A DNA stretch of 64,000 nt from Qipengyuania sp. S6317L1 (GCF_023015615.1 NZ_JALKAJ010000004.1:372001-436000); one strand, 5' to 3'; counted from the stretch's first letter, positions 41,949 through 51,445 are shown. Notes: generated by a model not told the origin, from the letters alone. Program-made: numbers and translations.

Positions 41949-44285
41949 GTGACCAAACCTCTCTTTCGATCAATCCTTCTCGCATCGGCAATGGCCATTC
42001 CCACGCAGGCCATGGCTCAAGACGATAGCGAACAGTCGGGCAACACCATCATCGTGACCGCGCAAAAGGTCGAACAGCGCGCGCTCGATGTGCCGATCAC
42101 CATCTCGGCGCTGGGCGGCGAAAACATCGAAGAGCTGGGTGTCACTGACCTCGACGAGCTATCGAACTACGTACCCGGCCTGCTCATTCAGGAGCAGAGC
42201 GCCAACAACCCCGGCGTTGTCATTCGCGGCATCACCTCCGACAGCGGCTCTTCGCAGCAGGGCCCGCGCGTCACTCTCTATTACAACGGCGTCGATATTT
42301 CGCGTTCACGCGGTTCCTATCAGGCGATCTACGATCTTGAACGGGTCGAGGTCATCAAGGGGCCGCAGGCGACCTTGTTCGGCACAGCGTCCGCGGTTGG
42401 CGCGATCAGCCTCGTGTCCGCCCGCCCGCGCGACGGGTTCTCGGGCGAGCTCACCGGCGGTTATGGCAATTTTGACCAGACCCTGCTTGCCGGCCACCTC
42501 AATGCAGGTTCCGATGTGCTCGCAGGGCGCGTTGCCTTCGAATATCGAACCCGCGATGGCTATGTCGAAAACCTCAATGCCAATCAGGAAGAAGAGCTTT
42601 ATGCGCAGGACCAATTGGGCGTGCGCGCATCGCTTCGCTACTCGCCATCAGCCGACTTCACGCTCGATCTGATCGGCACATATGATCAACAACGCAATGG
42701 CGGCACGCCCTTCATCTCAAGCACCTTCCCCGCTTTTGCAGGCGCACCGGGCGGTCCGGCAAACGCATTCGAAGATGCAAACCTTGGCGGCTTTCCCGAA
42801 GGCTCCGCGGCGCTGGGTGATGATCAATTGGGGCTGAACCGCGAAGTGTATGACCTGAACCTGACGGCAGAATACCAGTTCGCCGACGATTGGACGTTCA
42901 CCACGGTCAATGGTTACCGCGAATTTGACAGCGCAGAAGTGTTCGATGCTGACGGAACGGCTGCGCCCTTCCTCGAATTTGCAGAGATTGCGGACGGTTG
43001 GCAGGTCAGCCATGAGGGGCGCTTCACATATTCAGGCGCCAATATCCGCGCGAGCGCAGGCTGGAACCTGTTCATCGAGGAAGGCGCGCAAAATGTGCCT
43101 TTCGCCACGGAAGAGGGGCTGTTCCTGCAATGCCTGACCTCGCTTTTCGGCGCCCCCTTGATCCCCGGCATCCCGTGCGTTGCAGCCGACGGCAGCGTGC
43201 CTGCAACCGCAGTCACCGGCCTTGCGACAATGGGAGCGGCGACCGCCATTCCTTACGCTGCGCGGTTTGAAAATCAGGGCCGGAACGAAGCCTATTCGGT
43301 TTTTGCCGATGTAACCTGGCTTCCCACCGACAAGCTTGAACTCACCGCTGGCGTTCGCTTCATCGACGAATATCGCGAATCCGGCTATATCTCAGTCGCG
43401 CCTGACAGCGTGCTGAGCGGTGCGCCTTTGATCCCGGGCTTCCTGGACACCAATCTCCAGACATACCGCGACGATGCAAGTTTCACCGCTGCCCTTCCCC
43501 GCGTCAACGCGCTTTACCGGATCAGCGATGATGTGAACGTCTTTGCCACCATCTCGAAGGGCCGTCGTTCGCCCGTCGTCAACCTTGGCGCGAGGGTCGA
43601 TGGCGTGGGCAATGTGGTTCCCGACCCACAGATTGTAGCGGAAGAAACGGTGTGGAACTACGAAGGCGGTATCAAGCTTGCCAGCGGTCCGGTTTCTGCC
43701 TCGCTTGGCGTATATTACCAGGTCTATGAAAACTTTCAGGTTTCGGTCGAAGACCCCGATGGCCCGGTTGGCAGCTTCATCACGCAAAGCGCAGGCTCGG
43801 CCAGCAACCTTGGCGTTGAAGGCGAAGTGGCGATCGATGCAGCCGACTGGCTGCGCGTGTTCGGCAACTTCGGCTACATCGACGGCGGGATTGACGAAGA
43901 CGGCGCGTTCTCGCCCGCCTTTTCGGGTGCGCGCTTCCGCCTTCAGCCTGAATTTCAGGCCTCGGCGGGCTTCACCGTGGATTACGAGTTTGGCAATGGT
44001 GCAAGGTTTTTCGCAACGCCAAGCGTCACCCACCGAAGCCGCATTTTCTTCGAAGTGCCAAACAGCGACCTGATCAGCCAGGAAGGCGTCACACTGGTCA
44101 ATGCGCGTGCCGGTCTCAGCTTTGCCGATGAGCGATTTGAAGTCGCCGGTTTCATCCGCAATGCGTTCAACGAGGACTATCTGCTTGATGCAGGCAACAC
44201 GGGCGGGGCGTTTGGCATCCCGACCTTCATTCCGGCAGAGCCACGCTTCTATGGAATTCAGGTGACAGCGCGCTTCGGCGACTGA
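41949..44285 (+). CDS. TonB-dependent outer-membrane receptor inside the photosynthesis cluster
   Basis: Start at a GTG that begins a signal peptide (RSILLASAMAIPTQAMA|QD). The 778-residue protein has TonB-region NTIIVTAQKVEQRALDVPIT, a plug (ISALGGENIEELGVTDLDEL; VVIRGITSDSGSSQQGPRVT; LERVEVIKGPQATLFGTASA) and a barrel ending in the Phe-containing FYGIQVTARFGD. This is the broad sphingomonad receptor class (siderophore or catabolite type); no substrate is assignable. It lies between the puf terminator and tspO/bchP, has its own bidirectional terminator, and shares no overlap with pigment genes. Confidence 0.92.
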   Translation: MTKPLFRSILLASAMAIPTQAMAQDDSEQSGNTIIVTAQKVEQRALDVPITISALGGENIEELGVTDLDELSNYVPGLLIQEQSANNPGVVIRGITSDSGSSQQGPRVTLYYNGVDISRSRGSYQAIYDLERVEVIKGPQATLFGTASAVGAISLVSARPRDGFSGELTGGYGNFDQTLLAGHLNAGSDVLAGRVAFEYRTRDGYVENLNANQEEELYAQDQLGVRASLRYSPSADFTLDLIGTYDQQRNGGTPFISSTFPAFAGAPGGPANAFEDANLGGFPEGSAALGDDQLGLNREVYDLNLTAEYQFADDWTFTTVNGYREFDSAEVFDADGTAAPFLEFAEIADGWQVSHEGRFTYSGANIRASAGWNLFIEEGAQNVPFATEEGLFLQCLTSLFGAPLIPGIPCVAADGSVPATAVTGLATMGAATAIPYAARFENQGRNEAYSVFADVTWLPTDKLELTAGVRFIDEYRESGYISVAPDSVLSGAPLIPGFLDTNLQTYRDDASFTAALPRVNALYRISDDVNVFATISKGRRSPVVNLGARVDGVGNVVPDPQIVAEETVWNYEGGIKLASGPVSASLGVYYQVYENFQVSVEDPDGPVGSFITQSAGSASNLGVEGEVAIDAADWLRVFGNFGYIDGGIDEDGAFSPAFSGARFRLQPEFQASAGFTVDYEFGNGARFFATPSVTHRSRIFFEVPNSDLISQEGVTLVNARAGLSFADERFEVAGFIRNAFNEDYLLDAGNTGGAFGIPTFIPAEPRFYGIQVTARFGD

Positions 44286-44303
44286 TCCTCGGCAGTAAGT
44301 TAC

Positions 44304-44343
44304 AAAACGGCCCGCCGGACCATTAGGTTCAGCGGGCCGTTTT
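44304..44343. terminator. Bidirectional terminator between the receptor and the bchG-bchP operon
   Basis: AAAACGGCCCGC (44304-44315) and GCGGGCCGTTTT (44332-44343) are perfect 12-bp arms. Each ends in A/T, so both convergent transcripts end here. Confidence 0.88.
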
Positions 44344-44363
44344 CGTGCGGGGTACGGTTGCGC

Positions 44364-44612
44364 TTATGAAAGCCGCGCCTTCAGATCCATCAGGTGAAGC
44401 GGCAGGGACAGCGCCAGAAGCACCGCCACCCACTCCCAGCCCGCGCCCACGAGTGCGGCCCTTAGTGCCAGCACGATAAAGACGGCAGGGCCAAGAAACC
44501 CGGCGATCTGCGCCAAAGCCCAGCCGCGCATCCTTAGCCACACAGCCTCGATTGCCAACACCGCCAGCACAAGGTCGGCAGCATGCGCACTGGCGAAAAA
44601 GCTCTCGATCAT
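44364..44612 (-). CDS. Small hydrophobic membrane protein downstream of tspO
   Basis: An 82-residue protein with three predicted membrane helices: ADLVLAVLAIEAVWL, IAGFLGPAVFIVLALRAALV and WEWVAVLLALSLPLHLMDL. It is last in the bchG-bchP-tspO operon (21 bases after tspO) and is closed by the bidirectional terminator. No family recognised. The overlapping longer minus-strand frame is a shadow. Confidence 0.72.
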   Translation of the reverse strand: MIESFFASAHAADLVLAVLAIEAVWLRMRGWALAQIAGFLGPAVFIVLALRAALVGAGWEWVAVLLALSLPLHLMDLKARLS

Positions 44613-44633
44613 CGCTATTGGGCCAAACGCGCT

Positions 44634-45146
44634 TTAGCCAAACGGCCCATTCATATCCACGATGGCCCAGTTGAGCACGGCGGCGAAGCTGACCCAGATA
44701 AGATAGGGCACAAACAACAGCGCCGCCTGTCTCGAATATCGCCCGCAATAGACGATCAGCGAAAGGATCGAGGCAAGCAGAAACCCGACCTCGATCATTG
44801 CCCAATCGGGGCGTTCCAGGCGGAAGAACAGGACGGACCAGCCGATGTTGAGAAAGGCGTTCAATGCAAACAGGCCCACAATAGCATCGGACACTTTAGG
44901 ACCGGGAGCTGCGCGCCAGGCCGCAACTATCGCGGCGGTGTTCAGCGCAAAGATGATCGTCCAACCGACAGGAAAAAGCACGTCCGGCGGGTTCCAGCCG
45001 GGTTTAGCCAAGCTTTGATACCAAGGGCCCAGATCGGTAATCGTCGCGCCCAGAGCTGCGACGACGGCTGCTGCGATTGCGGCAATGATCGCCGGTAATA
45101 TCCAGGTCTTCCTCGGCGCCATCGGCATATGTGTGGTCAAGTTCAT
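44634..45146 (-). CDS. tspO: TspO/MBR family tryptophan-rich sensory protein
   Basis: Outer-membrane tetrapyrrole-binding protein (CrtK/TspO); in Rhodobacter it tunes photosynthesis-gene expression with oxygen (established). The 170-residue chain has five helices and the family signatures LGPWYQSLAKPGWNPPDVLF, PVGWTIIFALNTAAIVAAW, NIGWSVLFF and LIWVSFAAVLNWAIVDMN. It is downstream of bchP in the pigment operon. Confidence 0.93.
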   Translation of the reverse strand: MNLTTHMPMAPRKTWILPAIIAAIAAAVVAALGATITDLGPWYQSLAKPGWNPPDVLFPVGWTIIFALNTAAIVAAWRAAPGPKVSDAIVGLFALNAFLNIGWSVLFFRLERPDWAMIEVGFLLASILSLIVYCGRYSRQAALLFVPYLIWVSFAAVLNWAIVDMNGPFG

Positions 45147-45181
45147 AACGATCCCTCCTTATGCGTTTTATCCCGCGCCTC

Positions 45182-46390
45182 TTACGAGCGCGCTTCCGAA
45201 TTCTCCGGCCTCAGCCCCAACAGGTGTGCGGTATCTTTCAGGAATATCTTCACGTGGGCGAGCGGCTTTTTACGCACCAGTCTCTTGTGCATGTAGGCCT
45301 GCCAGGTGAGCTGCTGGACGTCCTTGTCATCGCACATGTCGACAAACCGCTCGCGGCGTTTGTCGGATGAATACCAGAAGTATTGCATCAGCCCGAGGAT
45401 CCAGAAGACGCGCCCGTGGTCCTTCATGAACCGCTTCCGCGCCAGTTTAAGAGCCTTCGCCTCCCCTGTTTTGAGCGCTTGGGATGCGGCCTGCGCACTG
45501 AAGCGCCCGCCGACCATCGCGTAGTAAATCCCTTCGCCAGAAGCCGGTGCCACGATGCCGGCGGCATCGCCTGCAACAATGACGTCAGCGCCATTGTCCC
45601 ATCGTTTCAGCGGTTTTAGCGGAATGGGCGCGCCTTCGCGGCGGATGGTTTCACAACGGGTCAAATCAAGTTCGGAGCGCATTTCGGCGACCGCGCCTCG
45701 CAACGAAAAACCCTTGTTTGCGCTTCCCACCCCAACGCTTGCGGTGTCGCCATGGGGGAAGACCCAGGCGTAGAAATCGGGTGACAGCTTGCCCTGATAG
45801 AACACATCGCAGCGATCACCGTCGAAAGCGTCGCCTGTGCTTTGAGGTGATGCGATGATCTCGTGATAGGCGAAGACGCATTTTACGCGCTCTGCATTGG
45901 GTAGGCATTGCTTGGCGACGGCCGAGCGTGCGCCATCAGCGCCGATAACCATGCGCGCGCGGACTTTTTCGATGGGCCCTCCCCGCTCGCGGCGGAAGGT
46001 AACGAGAGGGTGCGCTTCATCGTCACGCTCGATCTTCTCAAAGGTCGCGGTTAGGCGCTCTGCCCCGCAATCGGTGGCGCGTTCTCGCAGCCATTCGTCA
46101 AAGTGCTCGCGGTCAACCATGCCGACATAGCCGGTCTCGCCCACCGGCATATCCACCGCGCGCCCCGACGGGGCGATCATGCGGGCCGAGCGTGCGCGCG
46201 CAACCAGCAGGCTGCGGGGAATATCGAAATCCTCAAGCATACGCGGAGGGACAGCCCCGCCGCACGGTTTGATGCGACCGCCGCGCTCCATCAAAAGGAC
46301 TGAATGCCCCTCAAGCGCGAGCTCTGTCGCGGCGGTTGACCCCGCCGGGCCTCCACCCACGACCACCGCGTCGTAAATTTTATCCATCAT
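45182..46390 (-). CDS. bchP: Geranylgeranyl diphosphate/bacteriochlorophyll reductase BchP
   Basis: Reduces the geranylgeranyl tail to phytyl. The longer open frame begins far upstream, but the ATG at 46390 overlaps the stop of the preceding carrier gene (ATGA) and begins MMDKIYDAVVVGGGPAGSTA, the FAD-binding N-terminus. A second ATG follows immediately. Other signatures are GAERLTATFEKIERD, VIGADGARSAVAKQCLP and VIVAGDAAGIVAPASGEGI. The 402-residue length is normal. Confidence 0.95.
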   Translation of the reverse strand: MMDKIYDAVVVGGGPAGSTAATELALEGHSVLLMERGGRIKPCGGAVPPRMLEDFDIPRSLLVARARSARMIAPSGRAVDMPVGETGYVGMVDREHFDEWLRERATDCGAERLTATFEKIERDDEAHPLVTFRRERGGPIEKVRARMVIGADGARSAVAKQCLPNAERVKCVFAYHEIIASPQSTGDAFDGDRCDVFYQGKLSPDFYAWVFPHGDTASVGVGSANKGFSLRGAVAEMRSELDLTRCETIRREGAPIPLKPLKRWDNGADVIVAGDAAGIVAPASGEGIYYAMVGGRFSAQAASQALKTGEAKALKLARKRFMKDHGRVFWILGLMQYFWYSSDKRRERFVDMCDDKDVQQLTWQAYMHKRLVRKKPLAHVKIFLKDTAHLLGLRPENSEARS

Positions 46391-47745
46391 GCAAACACCC
46401 TCCGAGTATCTTCTTTCGCCATGCGCGTTGGGCTGAGCGCTTTCTGCGTCGCTCGCACGGCCAGCCATGCAGCGACCACGAACAGCGCGCCCTCGGCTGC
46501 GAAAACGAGTTGGAAGGCGGAGCCATCGTCCATGAACCTTCGCCCGATATCGACGCCGAGCGATCCGACGAGGCCGCCAAGGCCAAATGCGATGGCTTGG
46601 GAAGCGCCCCAAACGCCCATACGCACGCCCTCGCGGGTGCGCTCACCGGCACCAGCAAGGCCCATCATCGCGCCAATTGCGGCGACGGCGAACAATCCAT
46701 TGCAAAAGCCGAGGGCGAAAACATTGGCGTGGATTGGCCAGCCGTTTCCGACCTTGGCCCCGACCGCGAGGCAGGCGAGCGCTATTGCCGAACCCAGACA
46801 GCCAAAGACGATCCAGTGACGAAGCTCGACCGGCATGCGGCCTTTGAACGCGCTTCCTGCGATGCCGGCGACAATCATGCCTGCGAGCACTCCGCCCGAT
46901 TGCATGCCGCCAAGCCCGGTGCTCTCACCCGGCGTCATCGCGAAGACGAGGCCAGCGAAGGGTTCAAGGATCAAATCCTGCATATTGAACGCCATCATCG
47001 AGGCGAAAATAAAGAGGGTAAAACGGCGCGCGGCTTTCTCGGCGAAGATTTCGTTCAAGGCCTCGCGAAAGCCTGGCGTATCCGCATCCTTGAAAGTTTC
47101 GGCAAAAGCGAAAGGCTCGCGCGGTTCAAGGCGGTAGGTCGCGAGCGCTGCGACACACAGGCACGCGATCATCAGACCGGAGGCGACCCACCACAGGCGC
47201 TGGGGCGAGAAGGGGTCGATCAGCTGGCTCACCGTGACGGCGGAAACCACGATCCCTGCGATCATCATGATCCATGTGACAGCTGCGGCCGCCGCGCGGC
47301 GCTCTGGCGCGACGCCCGAGGCAAGCAGCGCGAGCGCCGAAGTACCACTTGCGCCAACGCCAATGCCGATGAGGGTGTAGGCGAATATGCCAAGCGTGAG
47401 GCCGAGCCACCATTGCCCAGCCGTCATCAACGTGGTCTGCACCGCAAGGCACGCGCCCAGCGCGAGTACGGCAAGCCCGCCCATGATCCAGATGGTGCGC
47501 CCTGCGCCCTTATCGGACCCATGCCCCCACAGCGGGCGGCAAAGCTGCACCGCGTAATGCCAACCGACGAGCCCTGCAGGAAGTGCTGCGGCGAGAGCAT
47601 ACTCCACCACCATCAACCGGTTAAGCACGGTCGTGGTCAGCATCACCATCGCGCCAATACTCGCCTGAACGAGGCCGATGCGAATGATCGATATCCACGA
47701 AAGTCCGCGCGTTCTTGCCATCACGGGTGAAGTGGGCGCATGCAT
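46387..47745 (-). CDS. BCD-family major facilitator (Orf428/Bch2-like, PucC/LhaA paralogue)
   Basis: A 452-residue, 12-helix transporter-like protein encoded between bchG and bchP, the position of Bch2/Orf428 in Rhodobacter. N-terminal family features are QASIGAMVMLTTTVLNRLMV and YAVQLCRPLWGHGSDKGAGR. It is homologous in layout to LhaA at 60.3 kb, so the cluster has two BCD-family members. Role in pigment handling or LH assembly is inferred from the family. Overlaps bchG by one base and bchP by four. Confidence 0.88.
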   Translation of the reverse strand: MHAPTSPVMARTRGLSWISIIRIGLVQASIGAMVMLTTTVLNRLMVVEYALAAALPAGLVGWHYAVQLCRPLWGHGSDKGAGRTIWIMGGLAVLALGACLAVQTTLMTAGQWWLGLTLGIFAYTLIGIGVGASGTSALALLASGVAPERRAAAAAVTWIMMIAGIVVSAVTVSQLIDPFSPQRLWWVASGLMIACLCVAALATYRLEPREPFAFAETFKDADTPGFREALNEIFAEKAARRFTLFIFASMMAFNMQDLILEPFAGLVFAMTPGESTGLGGMQSGGVLAGMIVAGIAGSAFKGRMPVELRHWIVFGCLGSAIALACLAVGAKVGNGWPIHANVFALGFCNGLFAVAAIGAMMGLAGAGERTREGVRMGVWGASQAIAFGLGGLVGSLGVDIGRRFMDDGSAFQLVFAAEGALFVVAAWLAVRATQKALSPTRMAKEDTRRVFA

Positions 47746-48719
47746 CAGATGTAGCCCCCCAAGCCCAGTGCGGCGGCCAGCATACCGAGCACATAGAGGG
47801 TCACACCCACACCGTTGTACCAGGGCGCATATTTTTTGGGATTGCTAAGCAGGCGCGGCATGGCGGCAAACTGTGCGATCAGAACCGCTCCTACCAGCAG
47901 CGCCGCAATGGTTTCGCCCCATATGGCAAGCAGCGCGATCACCGTGATCTGCGCCAAGGCCATGATCGCGCAGGCGAGGCGCGCAGCCTTGCCGACGCCC
48001 AAGGTGACCGGAAGCGATTTAAGACCCGTCGCCCGGTCCCCCTCGACCGCCTTGAAATCGTTCAAGGTCATGATGCCATGCGCGCCAAGGCTGTAGAGCA
48101 CCAGCGTCACCAGCACTTCTGTCCGAGGCATGGCGCCCAACATCACAGCAGCGCCCGTAAACCATGAGAGTCCCTCATAGGTAAGACCCACCACCGCCGG
48201 CCCCGTCCACCCGCTTGTCTTGAAGCGGAAGGGCGGTGCGCTGTAACCCCAGGCGAGCGCAAGGCCCACAAGAGAAGCTGCAAACACCAATGGCCCCAAG
48301 AGCCAGCCGACAAGCGCCGACACAGCAGTCGCGATGAGCGCTATCCAAAGCCCCATACGCCCCGGAATGCGTCCCGAGGGGATCGGCCTGTCAGGCTCAT
48401 TGATCGCATCGACATGGCGGTCGAACCAGTCGTTCACCGCCTGGCTTGTCCCGCACACAAGAGGCCCCGCGAGCATTACCCCGCCAGCCACAAACCAAAG
48501 CCGTCCATCGAGCCCTGCACCAGAGGAAACAGCGCCGCACATGAACGCCCACATGGGCGGAAACCAGGTGATGGGTTTGAGAAGCTCGACCACGTCGCCA
48601 AGGCGAGGAGACCTTTTTTGCAAAGCAGCAGCCGTCTGCGCTGCGCCTTCTGCCCGTCCGCCCTCCAACCGATCTTGCGGCAGCGGGGGTGACTGAGTCG
48701 AGATGGCGGACCTCTCCAT
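47745..48719 (-). CDS. bchG: Bacteriochlorophyll synthase BchG
   Basis: Membrane prenyltransferase that esterifies bacteriochlorophyllide a. It has the UbiA-family motif AVNDWFDRHVDAINEPDRPI near residue 100 and the chlorophyll-synthase motif ELLKPITWFPPMWAFMCG. Eight or nine helices are predicted, and the second acidic motif includes TLNDFKAVEGDRATGLKS. The ATG at 48719 is used rather than an upstream in-frame TTG. It lacks a ribosome site and lies about nine bases after the predicted -10, so the mRNA may be leaderless. Confidence 0.94.
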   Translation of the reverse strand: MERSAISTQSPPLPQDRLEGGRAEGAAQTAAALQKRSPRLGDVVELLKPITWFPPMWAFMCGAVSSGAGLDGRLWFVAGGVMLAGPLVCGTSQAVNDWFDRHVDAINEPDRPIPSGRIPGRMGLWIALIATAVSALVGWLLGPLVFAASLVGLALAWGYSAPPFRFKTSGWTGPAVVGLTYEGLSWFTGAAVMLGAMPRTEVLVTLVLYSLGAHGIMTLNDFKAVEGDRATGLKSLPVTLGVGKAARLACAIMALAQITVIALLAIWGETIAALLVGAVLIAQFAAMPRLLSNPKKYAPWYNGVGVTLYVLGMLAAALGLGGYI

Positions 48720-48727
48720 AAAGGAAG

Positions 48728-48768
48728 AGGCTATGCCTGACAGGTCCAAGCGTCAAATCTTTTTGACA
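48728..48768 (-). promoter_or_regulatory. bchG promoter with PpsR/CrtJ-like site
   Basis: On the minus strand TGT-N12-ACG (48768-48751, one mismatch to the consensus). It contains TTGACG (48756-48751) as a -35-like hexamer, with TAGCCT (48733-48728) after 17 bases. This repeats the bchC and bchF promoter layout. The rest of the gap to ppsR (48769-48962) holds a CCCGCC/GGCGGG stem at about 48880-48907 and nothing else recognised. Confidence 0.5.
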
Positions 48769-48962
48769 CTAATTGATCGGCAAGACCGGTTTTATGGCGT
48801 TTTCAGTCTTCAAAGGCGCAGAATCGCCGTTCTGTCGGGCAGGGATGCCTGCGCATTTGCAACGCGCATTTATAAAGGCCCCGCCACTCACAACCGCGAA
48901 GGCGGGTGAGCGCAGGAGCGATTGACTACTTTTTGTTTGAGAAGTGTGGCTGACAGGCCCGC

Positions 48963-50387
48963 CTATTCGGCGTCGTCATTCGCAAGATTACCGATCCCGT
49001 GACGGTGCAGCTTGGAATAGAGGCTCTGGCGCGAAAGCCCCAGGATCTCGGCCGCTGATGCACGGTTGTCGGAGGTGTAATCGAGCGCGGCTTCGATGCA
49101 CAAGCGCTCGATCAAGTCGGTGCTCTCGCGCACGATCTCCTTGAGTGACATCCGGCCCACGAGCTCTGTGAGTTGCTGCACCGAACGAGGCATTTCCGAC
49201 GGGCCAGGGGGCAGATCGCGAAGGCGCCTGCCGATCTGGCGGATGACAAAGGCATAATGCCCGTCATCCCCGCCAACGCGCACCGCGGAAAGCTCGATCT
49301 GCTCGCCTTCAAGATCATCGTTCAACCGCAGGATCGTGCTCACATTGCGCGCACAGCCATGCTGGTCGATCTGCCCCTCGATAAGGTCAAGATCAATGCT
49401 TGGCCGTCCTATCCAGTTGGCCAGGTTTCGCCCTTGAATGGGGTCGATGCTGGGTGCCTGAACCATCTCCACGAAGGCCGCATTGGCGCTCAGCACGTCG
49501 AGGCGGGAATCGGTGATGACAAATGCGTCGGGCATTTCGTCGATCAGTTCGATCAACGGCCCAACGGGCTGTGATGTAGCGTCTTCGATCACTTCCAGCC
49601 GGATCAGCAGAAACTGCGTGCGTTCCTGGATAAAGCCATTTGCATGGGCGGAAACATTGGTCCCGCCTTTCCCAAGGGCCAGCTTTACCGGAGAGGACGA
49701 ATTGGACGAAAGCGCAGCGCCAACCAGCGACTGGAGCGGGTCGCGCGAGTGCTTGTCGACAAAGGTTGGAAGCTTTTTGCCCGGCAAGCTGCCGCTGCGC
49801 GCACTCAAAAGCGTGTGTGCAGCCGAGTTGGCTTCGCGGATTTTGAGCGAGGATGCTTCTGCGATAATCATCGCTTCGCCCGAATGTTCAAACAAGGTGC
49901 GATAGCGCGCATCCAATTGCCGCATCCGCAGGTAATCTCGTTCGAGCGACTGTTGAACCTGCAATAGCCGCTGCTGCATCCGGCCCGCCTCGCGCATATC
50001 GCGACCAAAAGCGATTGCGTGTTTGCCGCCGTCAATTGCAAGGACGGCATAGCGTATCGGCGTATCGCCGTCGCGCGTTACGTGATTGACCTGCCGCCAA
50101 TGCTGCACCTCACCGCGGCGCGCGGCGGCGAGCATTTCCATAACTTTGGGCCGGCTCTCTACAGTGACAGTGTCGATCCAGTTGGTCCCTTCCCAGCCTT
50201 CAAAACCGGGAAATTCCTGGGGATCGAATGCGGTGTCGACGATCAACCCGCTCTCATCAAGGACGAGTGTGATGTCGCCTGCGACCATGGCAAGCTTGGT
50301 CGCCGCATCAGCGTCGAGACTTTTGAACAATTCTGCGGCCTTGCCGAAGGGATTTTTTCCCTCGATCGAGTGCTTGCGGGTCAGCAT
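48963..50387 (-). CDS. ppsR: Photosynthesis-gene repressor PpsR/CrtJ
   Basis: Redox-responsive repressor of bch, crt and puc genes under oxygen. The 474-residue protein has PAS domains (about 35-125; 155-265; 275-380) and a C-terminal Fis-type helix-turn-helix NRASAAEILGLSRQSLYSKL. Cys430 just before it (IERLCIEAALD) corresponds by motif to the redox Cys of Rhodobacter PpsR. The glutamine-rich coiled segment between the first two PAS domains is present (RMQQRLLQVQQSLERDYLRM). Candidate target sites lie upstream of bchC, bchF, bchG and crtD/F in this window. Confidence 0.94.
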   Translation of the reverse strand: MLTRKHSIEGKNPFGKAAELFKSLDADAATKLAMVAGDITLVLDESGLIVDTAFDPQEFPGFEGWEGTNWIDTVTVESRPKVMEMLAAARRGEVQHWRQVNHVTRDGDTPIRYAVLAIDGGKHAIAFGRDMREAGRMQQRLLQVQQSLERDYLRMRQLDARYRTLFEHSGEAMIIAEASSLKIREANSAAHTLLSARSGSLPGKKLPTFVDKHSRDPLQSLVGAALSSNSSSPVKLALGKGGTNVSAHANGFIQERTQFLLIRLEVIEDATSQPVGPLIELIDEMPDAFVITDSRLDVLSANAAFVEMVQAPSIDPIQGRNLANWIGRPSIDLDLIEGQIDQHGCARNVSTILRLNDDLEGEQIELSAVRVGGDDGHYAFVIRQIGRRLRDLPPGPSEMPRSVQQLTELVGRMSLKEIVRESTDLIERLCIEAALDYTSDNRASAAEILGLSRQSLYSKLHRHGIGNLANDDAE

Positions 50388-50399
50388 GCGGTAGCCTGC

Positions 50400-51350
50400 C
50401 TATCTTTTCAAATGCGCATGCACCTTCGCGGACTTCAACAAACGCTCTGCCAAATCAAGGGCGGCTCGAGCGTCAGCGCCGGTCCCATCGGCTCCCACTT
50501 CGGCAACTACTGCTGGGTTATGGTTGATCATACGACCACCCACGAGAATAACGACGTCCGGGTTGCGTGATGCAAGGCGCATCGCATCGATAATGTTTCT
50601 GACGGCGGCGCTAGGGCAATCTCTGGAAAGCGTCAATGCCACCAGATTAAAGCTTTCCATGCTTAGCAGACCAATGATGTCGGTGCGGCGCGCCTGCGTC
50701 ATCGCAAGCGCGTTCCACCCGGCGCGGGTAAAAACATCCTCAAGCATTTGAGGACCCATGAAATGTTGGTCCCCTGGCATCGGAAAGAACGCAGCCTTGC
50801 GCTTTTGATTCTCGGGCGTTGCGGAGGGTTCAAATCCCCACGCAGAAATTTCGCGCATAACTTCCTGCAATCGCCACAGCCCCATGGTCACATCGACGAA
50901 ATCGCAGCTGTCATCTTCCCACATCTGGCCCAGCGAACGCGCAGCAGGAGCAAGTAATTCGTCATAGACCGCATTCACGGGGATACCGGTATCAAGAAGT
51001 GCCTTCACCTCTTTGATCAAACCTTCAGGCTCCACCTCAAGCGGCAGCTTTGCAAAGTCGAGCGCGTGTTCGCGCGAAATTGACCTGACGGCCGCTGGAG
51101 CTTTCGCACAACGAATGTTCGGCGCGCTCAAAATGGCTGGAAAAATCTCGCCTTCGATCACCGAGTTCACAGCATCCTGCTCGATTCCGTTACCGGTGCA
51201 ATCAGGTCCAGTGCGATCCGATATCGATCGTGTGCGCGTTCGCGGGTCAGATGACCTTGGTGGCGACGAGACCCGCAAGGATTGCCCAAGCACGCCCTTA
51301 AGCGCTGCACTGACGGTGCCTTTTCGTTCAGCAGATTTCGAGACGCCCAT
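50400..51350 (-). CDS. aerR: Cobalamin-binding antirepressor AerR/PpaA
   Basis: B12-dependent modulator of PpsR/CrtJ. The B12-binding domain (about 120-316) shows AFFPMPGDQHFMGPQMLEDV, where the His of GDQH is the expected cobalt ligand. It also has VALTLSRDCPSAAVRNIIDA and a domain end NPDVVILVGGRMINHNPAVV. Residues 1-75 are a low-similarity Ser/Arg/Thr-rich extension, so a later start is possible; no internal start was better supported. It lies 12 bases before ppsR on the same strand, as usual for the pair. Confidence 0.9.
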   Translation of the reverse strand: MGVSKSAERKGTVSAALKGVLGQSLRVSSPPRSSDPRTRTRSISDRTGPDCTGNGIEQDAVNSVIEGEIFPAILSAPNIRCAKAPAAVRSISREHALDFAKLPLEVEPEGLIKEVKALLDTGIPVNAVYDELLAPAARSLGQMWEDDSCDFVDVTMGLWRLQEVMREISAWGFEPSATPENQKRKAAFFPMPGDQHFMGPQMLEDVFTRAGWNALAMTQARRTDIIGLLSMESFNLVALTLSRDCPSAAVRNIIDAMRLASRNPDVVILVGGRMINHNPAVVAEVGADGTGADARAALDLAERLLKSAKVHAHLKR

Positions 51351-51445
51351 GCAAGTGCCCTCCGGCTCCCGGCTGGTGGTCTCCAGGAGTGGCGCGCGAG
51401 CGTGTCAAAGCCATTCAGACCAGAAGGCGCGTCGAGGCTGACGAG

